Positions 33,870-46,900 are shown, counted from the stretch's first letter. The stretch is DNA of 64,000 bases from Polychytrium aggregatum (GCF_025602895.1 NW_026516324.1:62001-126000), one strand, 5' to 3'. Made by a program: numbers and translations. Notes: generated by a model from the letters alone, not told the origin.

Positions 33870-35624
33870 GTCGAGCAGGCCGGGTCAAGCGTATCGTCGG
33901 GCAAGCCCATTCCCACCCAAGCTGACCGGCGTCAAGCCCATCGGCCCACATGTCGACCCTGGCGATCTGTTGTGTGTTCCCAAACTGCACCCGATATCCC
34001 ATGAACAGTGTGGGCGCACCATCGCTTGCCTCTTTCTTTCCTCCTCGTTGCATTGGCGGGTTGGCGGCACCGGTCATGCGGGCAACCCCGGCGCCGCTCA
34101 TCTGTGGCAGGCGGCTGATTGTTCTGCGCACCAGCAACATGTCTCTCGACACATCCACATGCCGCCAGAGTTCGCGATCCTTTGCTGGCCGCCAATCCAC
34201 CGCCAATCCACCGCCAATCCACCGCCAATCCGCCCGCCAATCCGCCGTCTTTCCCACGGCTGCACTGCTCTTGCGATGTACAGCCAGAGATCCCGCATGA
34301 CCCGCACCGATCGCCATGGCTGCGACTGTGCTCCTGCCGTTGCAGACCACATGTTCCTGGACAAGGAGCCCAAGAGCAGCGTCTCGAGCCAGTCAGCAGC
34401 ATTGGGTCATGCAATGCCGGTTTGATCATGGACCGGCCCGCGCGGTCACATTGCCCGTCCATTGGCCCCGGCGACAATCCAGTCGTCCATGGACAGCGCC
34501 GGCATGCGCACCAGGAAGGTACCCTCGACTGCGATGGGCCCGCCTGTACATCCCGGCTCTGGTCATCTGCGGGTGCCTCTCCTTGCTCCCAGCCATGATC
34601 ATGTGTCGGTGGCGACCTCCGCCGTCCAACGAGCCTCCTCTGCGCCGCAGAAACGAGGCACCTGCGGCGAGAAGCGATTGCCCCAAACGAGCCATTGGAA
34701 ACGACAGCTTGGCTGCACAGATTGCAAAAACCCGCCGCGGATGTGTCGCTGCCTTTGGGATGGTGGAGTGACCGGGCTTGGTCTGTTCCGAACGACGGGA
34801 CGCCCTCCGTCCTCGGCGCACCTGCGGATGCCATCCATCAATCTCAGCGAGTAGCAGGAGCAGAAACCCTGGCGATACACATGGTCCACGGTCCCAAGGT
34901 GGACTTTCTGCGCAGGCTTCGACATCGACGACGGCACAGTCGAGAAGTATCGTCGCGATCCAGTGCAGCATCGCCGCGATCACTGCTCGAGTATGGTATC
35001 GCATAAGAGATGTATTGGGTCCGCAGCGGTCTATCTGCCGTCATCGTTGCAGGGACTTATTGAGGTCTCGGTCGCTTGGAGCTGCGCGGGTCGAGGGTCG
35101 ATTCGTCGGATGGGTCAGCTATGGAGGGAGTCTGGGCATCTCCATCCGAATGAACCTGCTCAGTCGTGTCGATTGCAAATACGAAGCCCGTCGACGGCTC
35201 TTTGCTTTAGACCGAGGAGCGGAGAGTGCTTTCGAGGGAGATGGGTGTCCAGCAACGTGATGGCTCTGCGGCAAGGTCGAGAAAGGCGGGAGTCGTTGAA
35301 GCAAGTTGATGATTGGCGGTGTTGGAGGGCTACAAGATGATACACTTGCACCCGCTGCTCCGCTGCTCTCGCACAGCGCCGTCGCCTCCGGTTGCGGCGG
35401 GTGCCTCCTTGTCTGTGATGGGGAGCGAGTCGTCACGAATCGAGCAGTGAGCGCCAGGTCGAGGGGCAGCACCAGCCCGCATGTGTTCAAAGGCCCCAGA
35501 TATGATTGAAAGGATCAGATGTGCATGATTCGAGTGTTGGCCCACAGAGTAGATGAAACGACGATCAGTCAGGGAAAAGGCGTGCGATGGAAGAACAGCA
35601 TGCAGCGAGGGGCGGGTGATAAAG
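33870..35624. other. Upstream region of the M36 gene; no gene supported
   Basis: About 1.75 kb between the protease promoter and the stop of the UBL gene. It holds a CCAAT-containing 11-bp repeat (34191-34247). Overlapping ORFs on both strands (up to 300 codons) lack domains and are Arg/Cys/Pro-rich, as expected by chance at this base composition. Confidence 0.5.
34191..34247. repeat. 11-bp tandem repeat containing CCAAT (gccaatccacc)
   Basis: Five CCAAT pentamers in 57 bases, about 445 bases upstream of the M36 start. Each could be a binding site for the HAP/NF-Y complex. Confidence 0.8.
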
Positions 35625-36338
35625 CTATAGTTCCAAAGCACGGCTCCATGCAGCCCAGAAGTTTAAAAGACCAAACGACGAGCGATACTGACTCTCGGCC
35701 GCCGGGGCTTCGTTCCGGACGAGCAGGTGAACCGTTGTTGTCTGGCCTTGTGGGGGATTGATCGCTACGAAGCGACGGGCAGAGACGGGTCAGCACGGCC
35801 GGTGGGTAACCAAGACCGGTTTGCTGGCGATGGTGCGATCGCCCACCAAGCGAACAGGACAGTACGCACATGAGACCGGGCTCGTTGGCTGGACAAAGGC
35901 GCCGTGGTATAGGATCTTCAGGTTCTCGGGTGCGAGCGGTCGGCCGTCGCTCCAGTCTGTAGAGTTTGGGTGGTGGGTTGCAAGATCGGAACGGTAGGGA
36001 TATGAGGGGCCGATAGCAGGAACGGACCAGCGGGAAGGGAGACGAGCGGAGAGCGATTGCTGCTGCCCGCAAAGACAGAATGGCAGCCGAAATGGTCGGC
36101 GGAATAGCTGGCGGAAACGATGGCAGAGGCCGGGTCAAGAGCCGATCGCACCTGTTGGCCACTGCTCGAATATCCGCTTGCGGACGACCTCAAAGGTGTC
36201 GGTGGGCAGGACGAGCAGATCGGTTTTGTTGCCGTTGACGAGAAGGAAGCGCAGATTGACCTGGCCGTCCGGAACTTTGTCGTTGATGGTCGGGCCCTTT
36301 GGCGGGACGCTCGCCGGAGCGAGTGCTTCTTGGGACAT
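35625..36338 (-). CDS. UBL3/MUB-like ubiquitin-fold protein
   Basis: Three exons (minus): 36338-36152, 35956-35870, 35764-35625, sum 414 nt (137 aa), phases consistent. The fold is recognised by GQVNLRFLLVNGNKTDLLVL, RKRIFEQWPTDW, LKILYHGAFVQ and GQTTTVHLLVR, which match the order of UBL3 (membrane-anchored ubiquitin-fold) proteins, including the QWPxDW turn and the terminal ...TTxxHLLVR strand. These proteins are normally prenylated at a C-terminal CAAX box and recruit E2 enzymes or sort cargo to vesicles. This one ends in a hydrophobic/aromatic tail (SSFGLLNFWAAWSRALEL) with no Cys, so membrane attachment would have to be by another means. The second donor (gtgcgt) was chosen for phase; a nearby alternative would alter a loop only. 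Confidence 0.8.
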
Positions 36339-36898
36339 TGATGGAGAAGCGATCGAGAGCTCGACGAAGCTGCAGGGAGAAAGAGCGATCAGCTCAAAGT
36401 GGTGGTGCTGTGGATCCGATGCTCCCTGGGGCGGGCCAGAGCGGATCGATACCTGATCGAGCGATGGTGGACAAAGAGCCGCTGGCTTTATGGGGGGGGA
36501 GGGAGGGAGAGGAGCGGACCCGGCTGCAGGAGGGCGGGATGGACCTGCTGAGACAGGGCCGACAGGTTGTTATGGCGGAGGGCGGGAACGGCGGTGTCCC
36601 CGAGCGAGTTGGACGGCGGACGGCGCTGGTGGCATCGTTCTGCGGAGAACTGCCGATCAGAGCGGACGGACGACAGATTGTTTGGCGACTCAATCAGCTG
36701 CCGACAAAGACGGCGACGACGACAGAGATGGATGAAGAGATCGATCTGAAGTGGATCGGTGTGAGCGACTGGAAAAGTATCGACTTTGACGACTGAGAGT
36801 CGACTCGGGCGGAAGTGTCATGTGGCTCTGGTTTGGCCATGTTCGGCGCGGCGATCGCCCCTTGTTCGATTTGACATCGACGTCGATCGCACCGCCTG

Positions 36899-37006
36899 CA
36901 CAATTGTCCTTCGCAATTGTCCTTTGCAATCTCATCTGCACAATTGTCATTCCCAGTTGTCCTTCGCAGTTGTCCTTGGCAGTTGTCCTTCGCAGTTGTC
37001 CTTCGC
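36899..37006. repeat. 13-bp minisatellite (cagttgtccttcg)
   Basis: Four near-perfect copies preceded by more diverged caattgtccttcg units between the divergent UBL3-like and GH71 genes. Confidence 0.85.
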
Positions 37007-37671
37007 GCCATGGACAGCGCTGTGGATGACCCCCCGGCTCTGTGGCCAGGAGACGGCTCCTTGTGCCGGCGCATTGTTTGTGGGCGAAAAAGAAAGCCGT
37101 GCAACATGGGCTCACCGTTTTACTCGCCCAGCCGGGTCGGGTCCGTTGTTCACAGCCACCACTCATGTTCAACATCGATCTCGTCACGTCACGCCGAGCG
37201 CCTCGGGCGCACCTGGCCAGAGACCTGCGTCGTCTGACACCCTCCCCCCGGCGACCCAGGCAGCAATGTGACTGGGCGCGGCCTGCCAAAGTGGAATGTT
37301 TGTGAAAACGCCAAGTGCAAAGTTGATGGAAATGCCAGGTGCAATGTCAACCCGGGCTCCTGTCAAGTATGCTGCAGCTCCACTTCCGCCACGCCTGATA
37401 TACCCGCACCAAACACACTTCGACACCGGCCCCCAACCCACCCGGATTCATTTCGATAGCCGCTTATGCTTGTCCCGTCGCACCATCCACCCTGCCCTTG
37501 TCGTTCGCCCCCGTCCCCCGTTGCACACATATCCCTCCCGCTGAGCTCTGCTTGTTGCGCCAGGACGCACCGCCGGCCGCACCAATGGCTGCCGCTCCTT
37601 CCCTTTCTGCTCTTGCTGCCCTTGGCAGCGCCCGCAGCGCCGGTGCCGCTTCGGTCTTCTCCACCTTTGCA

Positions 37672-37677
37672 TATATA
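37672..37677 (+). promoter_or_regulatory. TATA box (tatata) of the GH71 gene
   Basis: gcatatatacc lies 60 bases before the ATG at 37732, suitable for a short 5' UTR. Confidence 0.6.
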
Positions 37678-37731
37678 CCCCGAGGGCGGATCACTCTGCC
37701 TCCCGCTCTCGTGCCCGGCAAATCCTCCATC

Positions 37732-40247
37732 ATGCGCTTCCTGGCTCTCTGCGTCCTCGCTGTTCTGCTTGCAGCCTTTGTGGCCCAGGCCTCGGCCAGC
37801 CAGCGTGCCCACCACACCCACCCCCACCACCACCGGAGCAGCAAGTCCAAGACCACAACCCGACCCGCGCCCCACTCGTCTGCTCATCGGCCCTCGCATT
37901 CGCAGCGCTCTTCTACCCACACCACCGCCATCCCCTCGCACTCCCGATTGCCGCCGACCTCGTCCATTGCTCGATCAAGTGCCCATCAATCTTCTGCCAC
38001 TTCTCATGTGCCTCCCAGCTCCTCTGTCCATCCATCCAGCTCCTCTACCACCACCACCACTCACACTCCCTCCACCACTCACACTCCTTCCACCACCCAC
38101 ACTCCTTCCACTTCCACCACTCACACTCCCTCCACTTCCACTACCCATACTCCTTCCACCACTCACACTTCCTCCACCATTCACACAACGTCCATCCGCA
38201 CGACCACTACGACATCGACCACTGCCGCTTCCCCCTCGCCTTCTGTCACTCCCAACAACGGCCCTCAGTGTGGCAACGGCGTTTGCGAGGCTGGCGAGCT
38301 TTGCAGCACCTGTCCGGGGGATTGTGGTGCCTGCAACGGCCGGTTTGTCTTTGCTCACTACATGGTATGTCCTGGTCAGCCGGCCCCTGCCCCTTGCACC
38401 GCCGATCCGCGTGCCGCCTTCTGTTCCGCTGGATCATGGGACTAACATAACGTTCTGCCTCGGCTTCTTTCCACCAGGTGGCTTACACTGACATTGCGCA
38501 GAACACCCAAGGCTACATGGCTGAGATCGACACGGCCAAGAGCTACGGCATCGACGCTTTTGCGTTGAACGTCGGCGGTATGATTGTCGATGCTTCTCGA
38601 TGCTGACTCGGTCACGGACCCGTCTGCATTCCGGCCCGCGCCCTCATCCGATGCACCATGTTTCCTTTCCCGACATCCAACAGCCCAGTGGTACCAGACC
38701 TACCAGTCTCTTGTCGACCAGTTCTTTGATGCTGCCGATGCCAAGGGCTTCAAGCTGTTCCTTTGCTTTGACATGACCGCCAGCGGCTCCAACGGCCAGC
38801 CCATCCCATACACAGCCGCAACGATCCCGCAGATCCTTCGGCGCTATGCCAACCGCCAAAGCCAGCTCTATCTGCATGGCCGCCAGGTCGTCAACACGTT
38901 TGGTGGACAAAACTTCAACTGGAACACCGTCAAGAGCGATCACCCTATCTACCTGATGCCGGCCTTCTTCCTGGCCCCCAACGCCCTCAGTCAGACCGGC
39001 TTGGATGCCTATGTCTCATGGAACTGCTGGCCCGTGGGCAGCAAGCCATACTCCTGGAGCTCGAACGACGACCCTCAGTTCCAGTCAGCCATGAGCCAGC
39101 TCGGCTCGACGCACGAATACGTGGCCGGTGAGTGCAGCAGCCACAAACGGCGGCGCAGGATGTCTCGACTACTCCTTTGCTATCGCCGACGCTGGCGTCA
39201 TGCTCTCGACTCGGGCGTTCGTCGTTGAGCACGGGCAGCGCATACATGGCGGGCTGCTCATCATCCGTCTCCTACGCACGACACAGGTATCTCGCCTTGG
39301 TTCGCTACCTACCAGGCCCGCGAGCAAACCGTTCACGGCAACCACGGATTCCTCTGGATCAATCGCTGGAGCGACATCATCACCCACAATGCCAACCATG
39401 CCTACATCATCACCTGGAACGGTAACACACTTTCTCGCTTCGATACCAGTGTTTGTACATCCCATGACTCGCTGTTGCTGCCTCCTTCTTGGCCTGCCGG
39501 TTCTGGCTCACACTGCCCTCGATCCTGCAGACTTTTCCGAGTCGTCCTATGTCACCACATTCCCGCAGTCTCACGAAGCCATCCAGTACGACCAGACCCA
39601 GTATCCCCATCAGCCCATCCTGTCGCTTGGACGATACTACATCCAAGCCTTCAAGAATAACGGCAAGTTCCCCAAGATCGCGGTAGGACACTCGCTGTTC
39701 CCCCCCCCTAGCACGATTGGCATGACTTGAGTCCGATGTTGCGCCCGCCTGTCCCTGCCCGAGATGCTGGTCCAAGCTCTTGTCTCACACCCGGACCTGT
39801 ATTCATGTGTGGCAGCGGGACGAAGTGTACTATTGGTACCGCTTGCACCCCAAGAATGCCATCCCGGCTCAGACGCCCTATCCCAAGCCCAGCGAGGCCA
39901 ATACTATGGACGATAACATCTACGTTGTCACGATGCTCACTGGTATGTCAAGGCGCCGCTGTCTGTCCGCCTCGTCACTGTCGGTTCCCGTTCGACAACA
40001 ACTCAATCCTCACTGCTCACCTCTCTCCACAGCCCCTGCCACCCTGACCATTCGCACTGGTGCCAGGACGGTCAACGTGCAGGTCGGCCAGGGCCTCCAG
40101 ACCACCGAGATTCCCTTCTCGCTTGGATACCAGATCATCACCGTCTCGCGCAACAACAACGTCGTCCTCACCAGCCAGGGCGACTTCCCGATCACCAGCA
40201 GCCCGGCTCTCTACAACTTCAACTACTACATCAACTATGCCAACTGA
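37732..40247 (+). CDS. Secreted GH71 alpha-1,3-glucanase (mutanase) with Thr-rich stalk
   Basis: Seven exons: 37732-38364, 38478-38577, 38684-39127, 39287-39421, 39531-39682, 39816-39942, 40033-40247, sum 1806 nt (601 aa), phases all agree. Signal peptide MRFLALCVLAVLLAAFVAQASA. Then ~165 residues of Ser/Thr/His/Pro with THTPST repeats (O-glycosylated stalk). Next is a compact six-Cys motif CGNGVCEAGELCSTCPGDCG at ~187-206. The GH71 catalytic domain starts at FVFAHYMVAYTDIAQ and includes GIDAFALNVG, CFDMTAS, LMPAFFLAP and ISPWFATY. GH71 enzymes hydrolyse alpha-1,3-glucan, a fungal cell-wall polymer, so roles in wall remodelling, sporangium opening or attack on other fungi are plausible. A stalk before the catalytic domain is the reverse of common mutanases, which carry C-terminal binding modules. 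Confidence 0.93.
38048..38190 (+). repeat. Coding repeat ACTCACACTCCTTCCACC (THTPST)
   Basis: Seven to eight imperfect 18-24-bp units encode Thr-His-Thr-Pro-Ser-Thr in the GH71 stalk. Confidence 0.85.
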
Positions 40248-40730
40248 GTCTTCCGTTCCCCCCTCCCTCTCTGTCCTAGATCGTGGCTGGTCTCCCCGTA
40301 TCTGAGAGGGACCAGCCGCATCTTTGCCCATCAACGACATGGTCAAAGACCCATTCCCGTTCTGCTTGTCCTGTCCCTCAAATATGTCTTTCCGTTTGCA
40401 CCCTCATTGTGCTTCCTTCGACCCTAGAAATATCCTTCTTCCGTATCTCCAACTATGATGTACCCGGCTCAGATGTGGCGCCTCGCAGGCCCGAGCACAT
40501 CTGCACCTCGTCAGTATAAACCCCAATGATCAATACAGAATCCGATGCAGTGCCCTTCTCTGCCCTTCTCTCTTGCCCCTCGTCCCTTGTTCCTCAATCT
40601 GGCTGGGTGCTTGCTTGGGAGCCAGCCCGGGTGCGCAGCGCTGCAAAGCCAGGCCATTTGCCCTGGAGATGCATTTCTCGCATCCCGCACCCGTCGTTCC
40701 GACATCGCCCTTGACTTCCAACTCCAAGAC
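40248..40730. other. Intergenic region between GH71 and the Tudor-BRCT gene
   Basis: GH71 3' UTR followed by the promoter of the next gene. The reading frame of the next gene is open from 40545. Confidence 0.5.
40515..40520 (+). promoter_or_regulatory. TATAAA box of the Tudor-BRCT gene
   Basis: A perfect TATAAA. It argues that transcription starts after ~40545, so the ATG at 40545 may be too close to be used. Confidence 0.5.
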
Positions 40731-43700
40731 ATGTCTGCATCGAGAGCCCTACCAGAGAACATCCGCACAGGCCTGCTGCCGCCTGGCCGTCGGTTGTGGA
40801 AATGGTCCCGGGTCCCGCCGACCGTCGCAGCCATCCAAGGTGCCCAGAGCCCGCCCCCGCCTTCCGACTTTCCTGCATTCCCACCTCCTCTCTGCCGCTC
40901 ACCACCCTCCCCCGACCCTCTGGCTGTCTTGGATCGTATGCAAGGCGATGTGCAGCGTGAGCGCCATCTTTGTCCCCCGCACTCAACCTCGGCATCTCCG
41001 CTCACTCGCAGCCTCCTTTCCGCAGACTCGATGAACCAGGCCCAACTCACATTCACTGCAGACTCGGCTGCCGATCCAGCCTCCAGCGCCCATCTGCCGA
41101 AAGCCGAGGCTCCTGCGCTCCCATTCCCCACCACCTCCTCGATCGTCGACGACACCGACATTGGCTTGTTCGATCTCTCAAACGTCCCTCGACCCCAGAG
41201 CGCCGCAAGCGAGCGCCATGGTCCCCTCGACCTGCCCGAGATTCCAAGAGACAACCTTGATGCTACGCCTTCGGAAACAGATCCGTCGACCGGATCGGAT
41301 ATGGCCGCACATGGTCTCGCCAGAAATAGGTCAGCCGCATCAGCGCAGCCCTCTCAGTCGTCGATCAACCGCTGGCTCGTGCTCCAGAGAGGATTTTCGG
41401 TCGAATCGCATGGCTCCGCACCGTCCGGCACTCCAATGTATGCAGAATCGCTGCAGCTCTCCATGATATTGGACCACGGGGATGCTGAGCTGCCAGTGGG
41501 TGGTCGGATATCACATTCTCAGCCGAGCAGTCTGACTCCGGAGCCATACCCAGAAGCGTCCGAGCCTGCAAATGAGGCCACCGATCTCAAACTCTCATCC
41601 GATCAATCAACCGTGGTCGACATCGAGCCGACGCAGCTCGTGTCTCAGTCGGCGCTGGACTATGTAGCTCGGGCCAGCGTCGACAGTGGCGTCCATGGTG
41701 CTCCTTTGGAGGAGCCGTCAGGTCAGCGCCCAGCAAGTGGACCACGATCGACAGCGGCTCCCATCCCAGCTCCAGCGCCCAAGCGACAGCGAACGCCCCC
41801 GATGCCTCGGCGCCAGCTTGACACCCCAAAGACTCCAACTACACCGGCAATGTACGGCCTGCGAGCCCAGGTCTCGATGGTGCAGTCGCCAAGTCGGCAG
41901 AGCTCCCGAGACGTTCGCAAGCCCGTGGGCGACTTGGACAGCACACCGCCGTTGCTGCGCTGGAACTCAAGGCCCGCCGAATCTTTCGCCCGAAACCGAT
42001 ACCAATCGGAGGCTGCAGCGCAGTGTGCTCCTGATCCAGGTGAGCGCCACTGCATGCATTCATGCAATCTGCCACTGCGCCCAGGCATGGGTCGAATCGG
42101 GAACGGTGGGAGTACGATGCTCGAGCTCATGGCCGATCACTGAGTCGCTTGTCGTGCCCAGATGTGTCCATGACCCTTGCCACCCAACCACTGGGCTCCT
42201 TCAACCGCAACCTGCCCTTTCTTGGGGAAGACGACGATGATGTGCGGGACCTGCGCAACGCAACGTCCCGAGCCGAGGGGCAGCCTGCTGGCACATTGCC
42301 AGACGACGATGCCTGCCCCGAGGCGCACACCGAGATGGATACAGACAATACGCTCGAGCCGCCGATCGTTCCCGCCGTCCAGGACTTCCCGACCTCGATA
42401 TACGGTGCCTCCACGTTCATCGACCAGGACGAGGAAGGCGCATCCATGTCGCAGCCGACCCAGGCGTTCAATCTCTGTGAGGGGCTGGTAGCAACTCCCA
42501 CAGGCACGCGAACAGGCGAAGACGTGCTGGTCCGCCCTCGCACTGCTGTCTCTGCTGTGTCCGTCACGGCGCTCAGCCCAGAGGCCGCAGCTCCCAGAAA
42601 CAGTTTGGCCTATCCAGACAGCGATGTCCAAAGCGACTCCAGCGTTGGCCGCAAGAACGCTCTTGATGACGAGCATCAGCAGAATCACGCACAGAACCAT
42701 GGTGCTGGTGATGGCCATGGTGGATACTTGGCTGGAGACGGCGGCGCCGACATTGCCGAGCCCAGATTGTCAACACCAGAGCTACTTCCGGCCCGGAGTA
42801 GATCGGTGCTGCTCATCGAGTCCTCGATGCCCACCTTGGACCTCGACACACACAAGAGCTGGATCGCGTTAGAGTCAGTCAACGAATCTCCGCAACACAT
42901 CCCTGCCTCGCAAGCGGTGCTCGGTGCTCACCAAGCTGGCGACTTGCATTCGCCAACCTCTTTTGTTCCATCCTCTCAGACGCCCTCGATTGAAATCGTC
43001 GCACTTGCGCGCAGCGAGATGATCGTGGATGTATCTGAGCGGGTGGATGTAAAGCCTGACTCCACTGGAAGTATAGGCAGCGCACCTCCACGCACCACAC
43101 ATGCCATCGGCGGCTCTTCAGTCCAGCCGCACCAACCTCCACCTCCACCTCCACCTGCGTTCGCATCTGCATCCACATCGACTCCTGCGAGAATCCAGAA
43201 ACACACCATGTCGGACGACATTGAGTATACGCCAGATGAACTCCGCCCGGCCAAGCGTCCAAAGAGTTCGGAGGCACCCACATCGCATGCCCATGCCCAT
43301 GCCGACACCGAGATCATCGATCTCGTCTCGCCGCCAAAGTCAAGCGATGCTACCTCCTTGCAGACCGGGCCGGTTCTCGCAGCCCAAACCCAAACCCAGG
43401 CCCAGGCCCAGGCCCAGGTCCCCCTCGGCGCCACTCCCTTCCGGAACAACCCAAACAAAGAAGCTCTCTATCCCATCCATGTGTTTGCGCCCAAGGATCC
43501 GACGACAGCCCGCGCATCATATCTGCCGCTTGGCCATCGGCAGCGAGCACTATGGATCACACCAAGCCGAGAGAAGCCCAAGCCCAAGAATGACCCAGTC
43601 ACAAGTCCAGTCGCCTCTACCTCCAAGGAGAAGCCTCAGACGACCCGTATGCCCACACCTGTCACCTCAAGCCCGCCCGAGGCCGAAACAGGCAACGCAG

Positions 43701-43870
43701 ACTCAGCAGACCCGGCTTTGATGCATCCGGTGCAGTCCTGCTCCAACTGTGGCATTTGGATCACCACCGAGTGGCAGGTCGGCCCTGATGGCCAGAAAAC
43801 ACTCTGTCGTCTGTGTGGCAAGTACTTTAATCACATCGGGAAGCTCAAGGGTATGGGCTCGCCAACTTCA

Positions 43871-43925
<55 letters not shown>

Positions 43926-46900
43926 CTGTGCCTGCTGACTCTGTCGCCAAGCCTCCAAAGCCAAAGACATCGACATCATCTCTCAACGACAGAGTCAAAA
44001 CGAGAGTGGAGGACGATCTTTTCACGCTTCAGGTGGACATTCCTGAGCTTGATCATCCGCTGGTTGTCTCGCAGACGCACACCCCAGCGGATCCTCGATC
44101 GCCAGAGCCTTTGCCACCGATGGAGCAACCGCCACCGTCATCTGATGTGCCGGATCACAGGATCGATCATAGCTTCGACTCTGACAGCAGCAGCGAGCCA
44201 GACAATCCACACGACGACGACTACAATCCTGCTCGACGATTCTCTGCCGGATTCATGTCTCCGCCGCGGCGTCCGCAAACACCACGGGCAGCCCCGCCAC
44301 CGGTAACGCCAAAGGCCAAGATTGCGCCTGCCACTGCTGCTGTCCCGCCTAGGACTGCGAAGCGACAGCGCAACAAGACCGCCGAGGATCGTCCGGCGCT
44401 GGATGCACGCTCGCGCTCCTACCTCGATGCCTCGACCGAGCCAGATGCACTGGCCAGGTTCTCAAGCCCGCGCAAACGGAAGTTGAAGGAGGAGCCCAAG
44501 TTTGGGCTGTCCACTGCCGCCACCGACGGCAGCCCAGGGTCATACGAAGAAGGCGATGAAGTGTGGGCGATTTGGAAGGACGACGGATACTACTATTCGG
44601 TGAGGAGCCGATTCCGTGCCATGAACGCGTCCCGCAATTCTCCCTCTTGGCATCGTCCCTCCTGGATGTACTCTCTCGGGATGGTGGAGCAAGGAATTGG
44701 AGCGATCGCAAATGCCGCTGCTGCGATCCAGTCTGATCAATTCGGTTTCGAATGCCCTGCAGGCCACGATTCTAGCGCGGTATTCAGAGTCGAACCGCTA
44801 CACCCTCGAGTACCATGGCGGTAGGTGCTATTCCTGTGCGGCAGCGTGGTGGCGACGGTCTTGTCCCAGACACGCAAATGTGACCACAGACTCTCGACCC
44901 ATCTCACCTTCTGCATCCATGCTCAGGCGGCCCGCCGGCAGTCGTCGATATCCATGACATACATCCCCTAGTGGTCGAGAGATACGACCAATGCACCGTG
45001 ATTGTGGGATCGGACTATTCCAAGAAGGCCAGCGCGGTTGTGATGTCCGTGACTTCGACGGACAAGTCGGTGATCGTCCGTGCCCAGCTTGCAAAGGGCA
45101 AGACAGTCAAGAACTGCGTCTTGGCGGCGGTCTGTCTCTCAGTCGAGCAGCTCCGGTTCAACCAGCGGAGGAGGATCGAGGACAGGAATTGCGATATGCT
45201 GATGTCAAGCACCCAAAAGTCTCCATCCAAGGATCACTCCCGCTCCGTGCAGACACTCGGTAGGTCGACAGACAGCGACGCCCGCGACACTCGACACAGT
45301 CCGCGGCTCTGCTCACCGTCACGCCTTTCGTTTCGCTGGCACAGAGCAACTCATGGGACCCATGCCCCGCTCCAAGAAGATCTTTTCAGCATTTGCGTTC
45401 ATTCTCACGATGCCGGGCGAAGAATTGGCCCGTTCGGTGGAGACCAGCGACTGTAGGTAGCAGCCTTCTGGTGCCTTCGTGGGCACGCACGATCGTATAG
45501 CCCTGGACTGCCGACTACCCCTCTCCCTGACAGCCTCTAATCATTCCCGGCACGTAGTCGAGAGCTATCCTGCGCCCGATCGTGCTTATCTTACGACTCA
45601 GATACAAGAAGGCGGCGGCACCATTGTCGACGAGATTGACGACTACTTTGACGAGGGCGAGGGCGAGCGGAGGCTGGACAGGTTGAAGAAGTCCTTTGCC
45701 GAGGTGATTGTGATTTCAAATCGGCCGTCGCGGACGAAAAAATTCCTCATGGCGTTGGCGCTGGGCCTGACTGTGGTCGGCTTTGCATGGTAAGCATAAT
45801 CTGCGCGGCTTTGGCTTGCAATCACCCATCGAGTCGCCGTTCCAGTCAGCGATACCGAGTGACTCTGTGCCGAGAAGAGTGGCTGTGATGGCTCATTCGC
45901 TCCGCCACATTCGTGCTCTTCCAGGGTTCGAGACTGCTGTCGGACGGTAAGTGGCAGTGCCGCTCGCGGGAAAGAAAGAGACGTGCCAGCACCACTCGAC
46001 TTTTGCTGATCCAGGTTTTGTCGCTGCAGAACACAATCCAGAACAAAGAAAAATATCGCATGTCCAACGGCTGGTCGCTGGATCTGGGATATGTGAGTGC
46101 GATACACACAGAGCGCACGAGCAGCGGGGGGGGGGAGAGCCAAGGAGTCCAGACGCTTTGCCACGACATGCTTTGGTACTGACAAACACACTCCTCTGCT
46201 CTGCCGGACTCGGCCGAGGCAGCACTCGGCGGTATCGACCATTCCGCCTGACAAGCCAGGACTCTTCCATGGATATACTTTTCTGAGTGAGTGACTGTCA
46301 TCGCCGCCGAATCATTGCTGCATGTAGTCCTGTTGCAGCATTCTCACACGGGCCCTTCCATCGAATCATAACTGCATCCCCAGTACTCGGAAGCTACGAT
46401 CGCAAGGTGGGCCGCAAGAATATGGGTCGGTCCGCAGCCACTTGTCCTGTCTGCATCGTATCCTAACGCGATGTCTCCTTCCCTCTCTCGTGCCTTGAAC
46501 TTTCGGACTGGACTAGCTCGTTGACTGGGACAAGATCATCCGGATGGCCAGCGGGGCTGTTGTCCATATCGGCAGCATCAACAAGGGCAAGGTGAACAAT
46601 CTAGAGTCGTACTTTGCCCTGCCCACCAGCCAGCGGCATGCCTACTCCAAGGGACTCGGGGGCATTCACGTCAAGGCCGAGTCTCGCCGGATCGACTTTG
46701 TTCTGGTGGAAAAGTCGCAGACACCAGAACGCAGCCACCATCCCGACCCATACTCGTCGATGACGGCGGGGCTGCAGCAGCGAGAGGCGCTGTTGAAGCA
46801 GCAGCTCCAGTTCCTGGAGATGCACGAGACCCAGCTTGCCAAGCACATACGCGGACCGGTCGTGACGACCGAATGGGCGATCCAGTGCCTGATCAGCCAG

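Larger units (their letters stand above)
36339..37731. other. Divergent upstream region of UBL3-like and GH71 genes
   Basis: It must hold two promoters. It contains a 13-bp minisatellite (36899-37006) and the GH71 TATA box. A 165-codon plus ORF at 36299-36796 overlaps the UBL start and shows no domain; I treat it as spurious. Confidence 0.5.

Noticed and set aside
45925-45946. Reading the 22-nt exon of the checkpoint gene as intron
   Set aside because: Skipping it breaks the phase after the donor at 45790; including it gives WVRDC, the expected end of the first BRCT.
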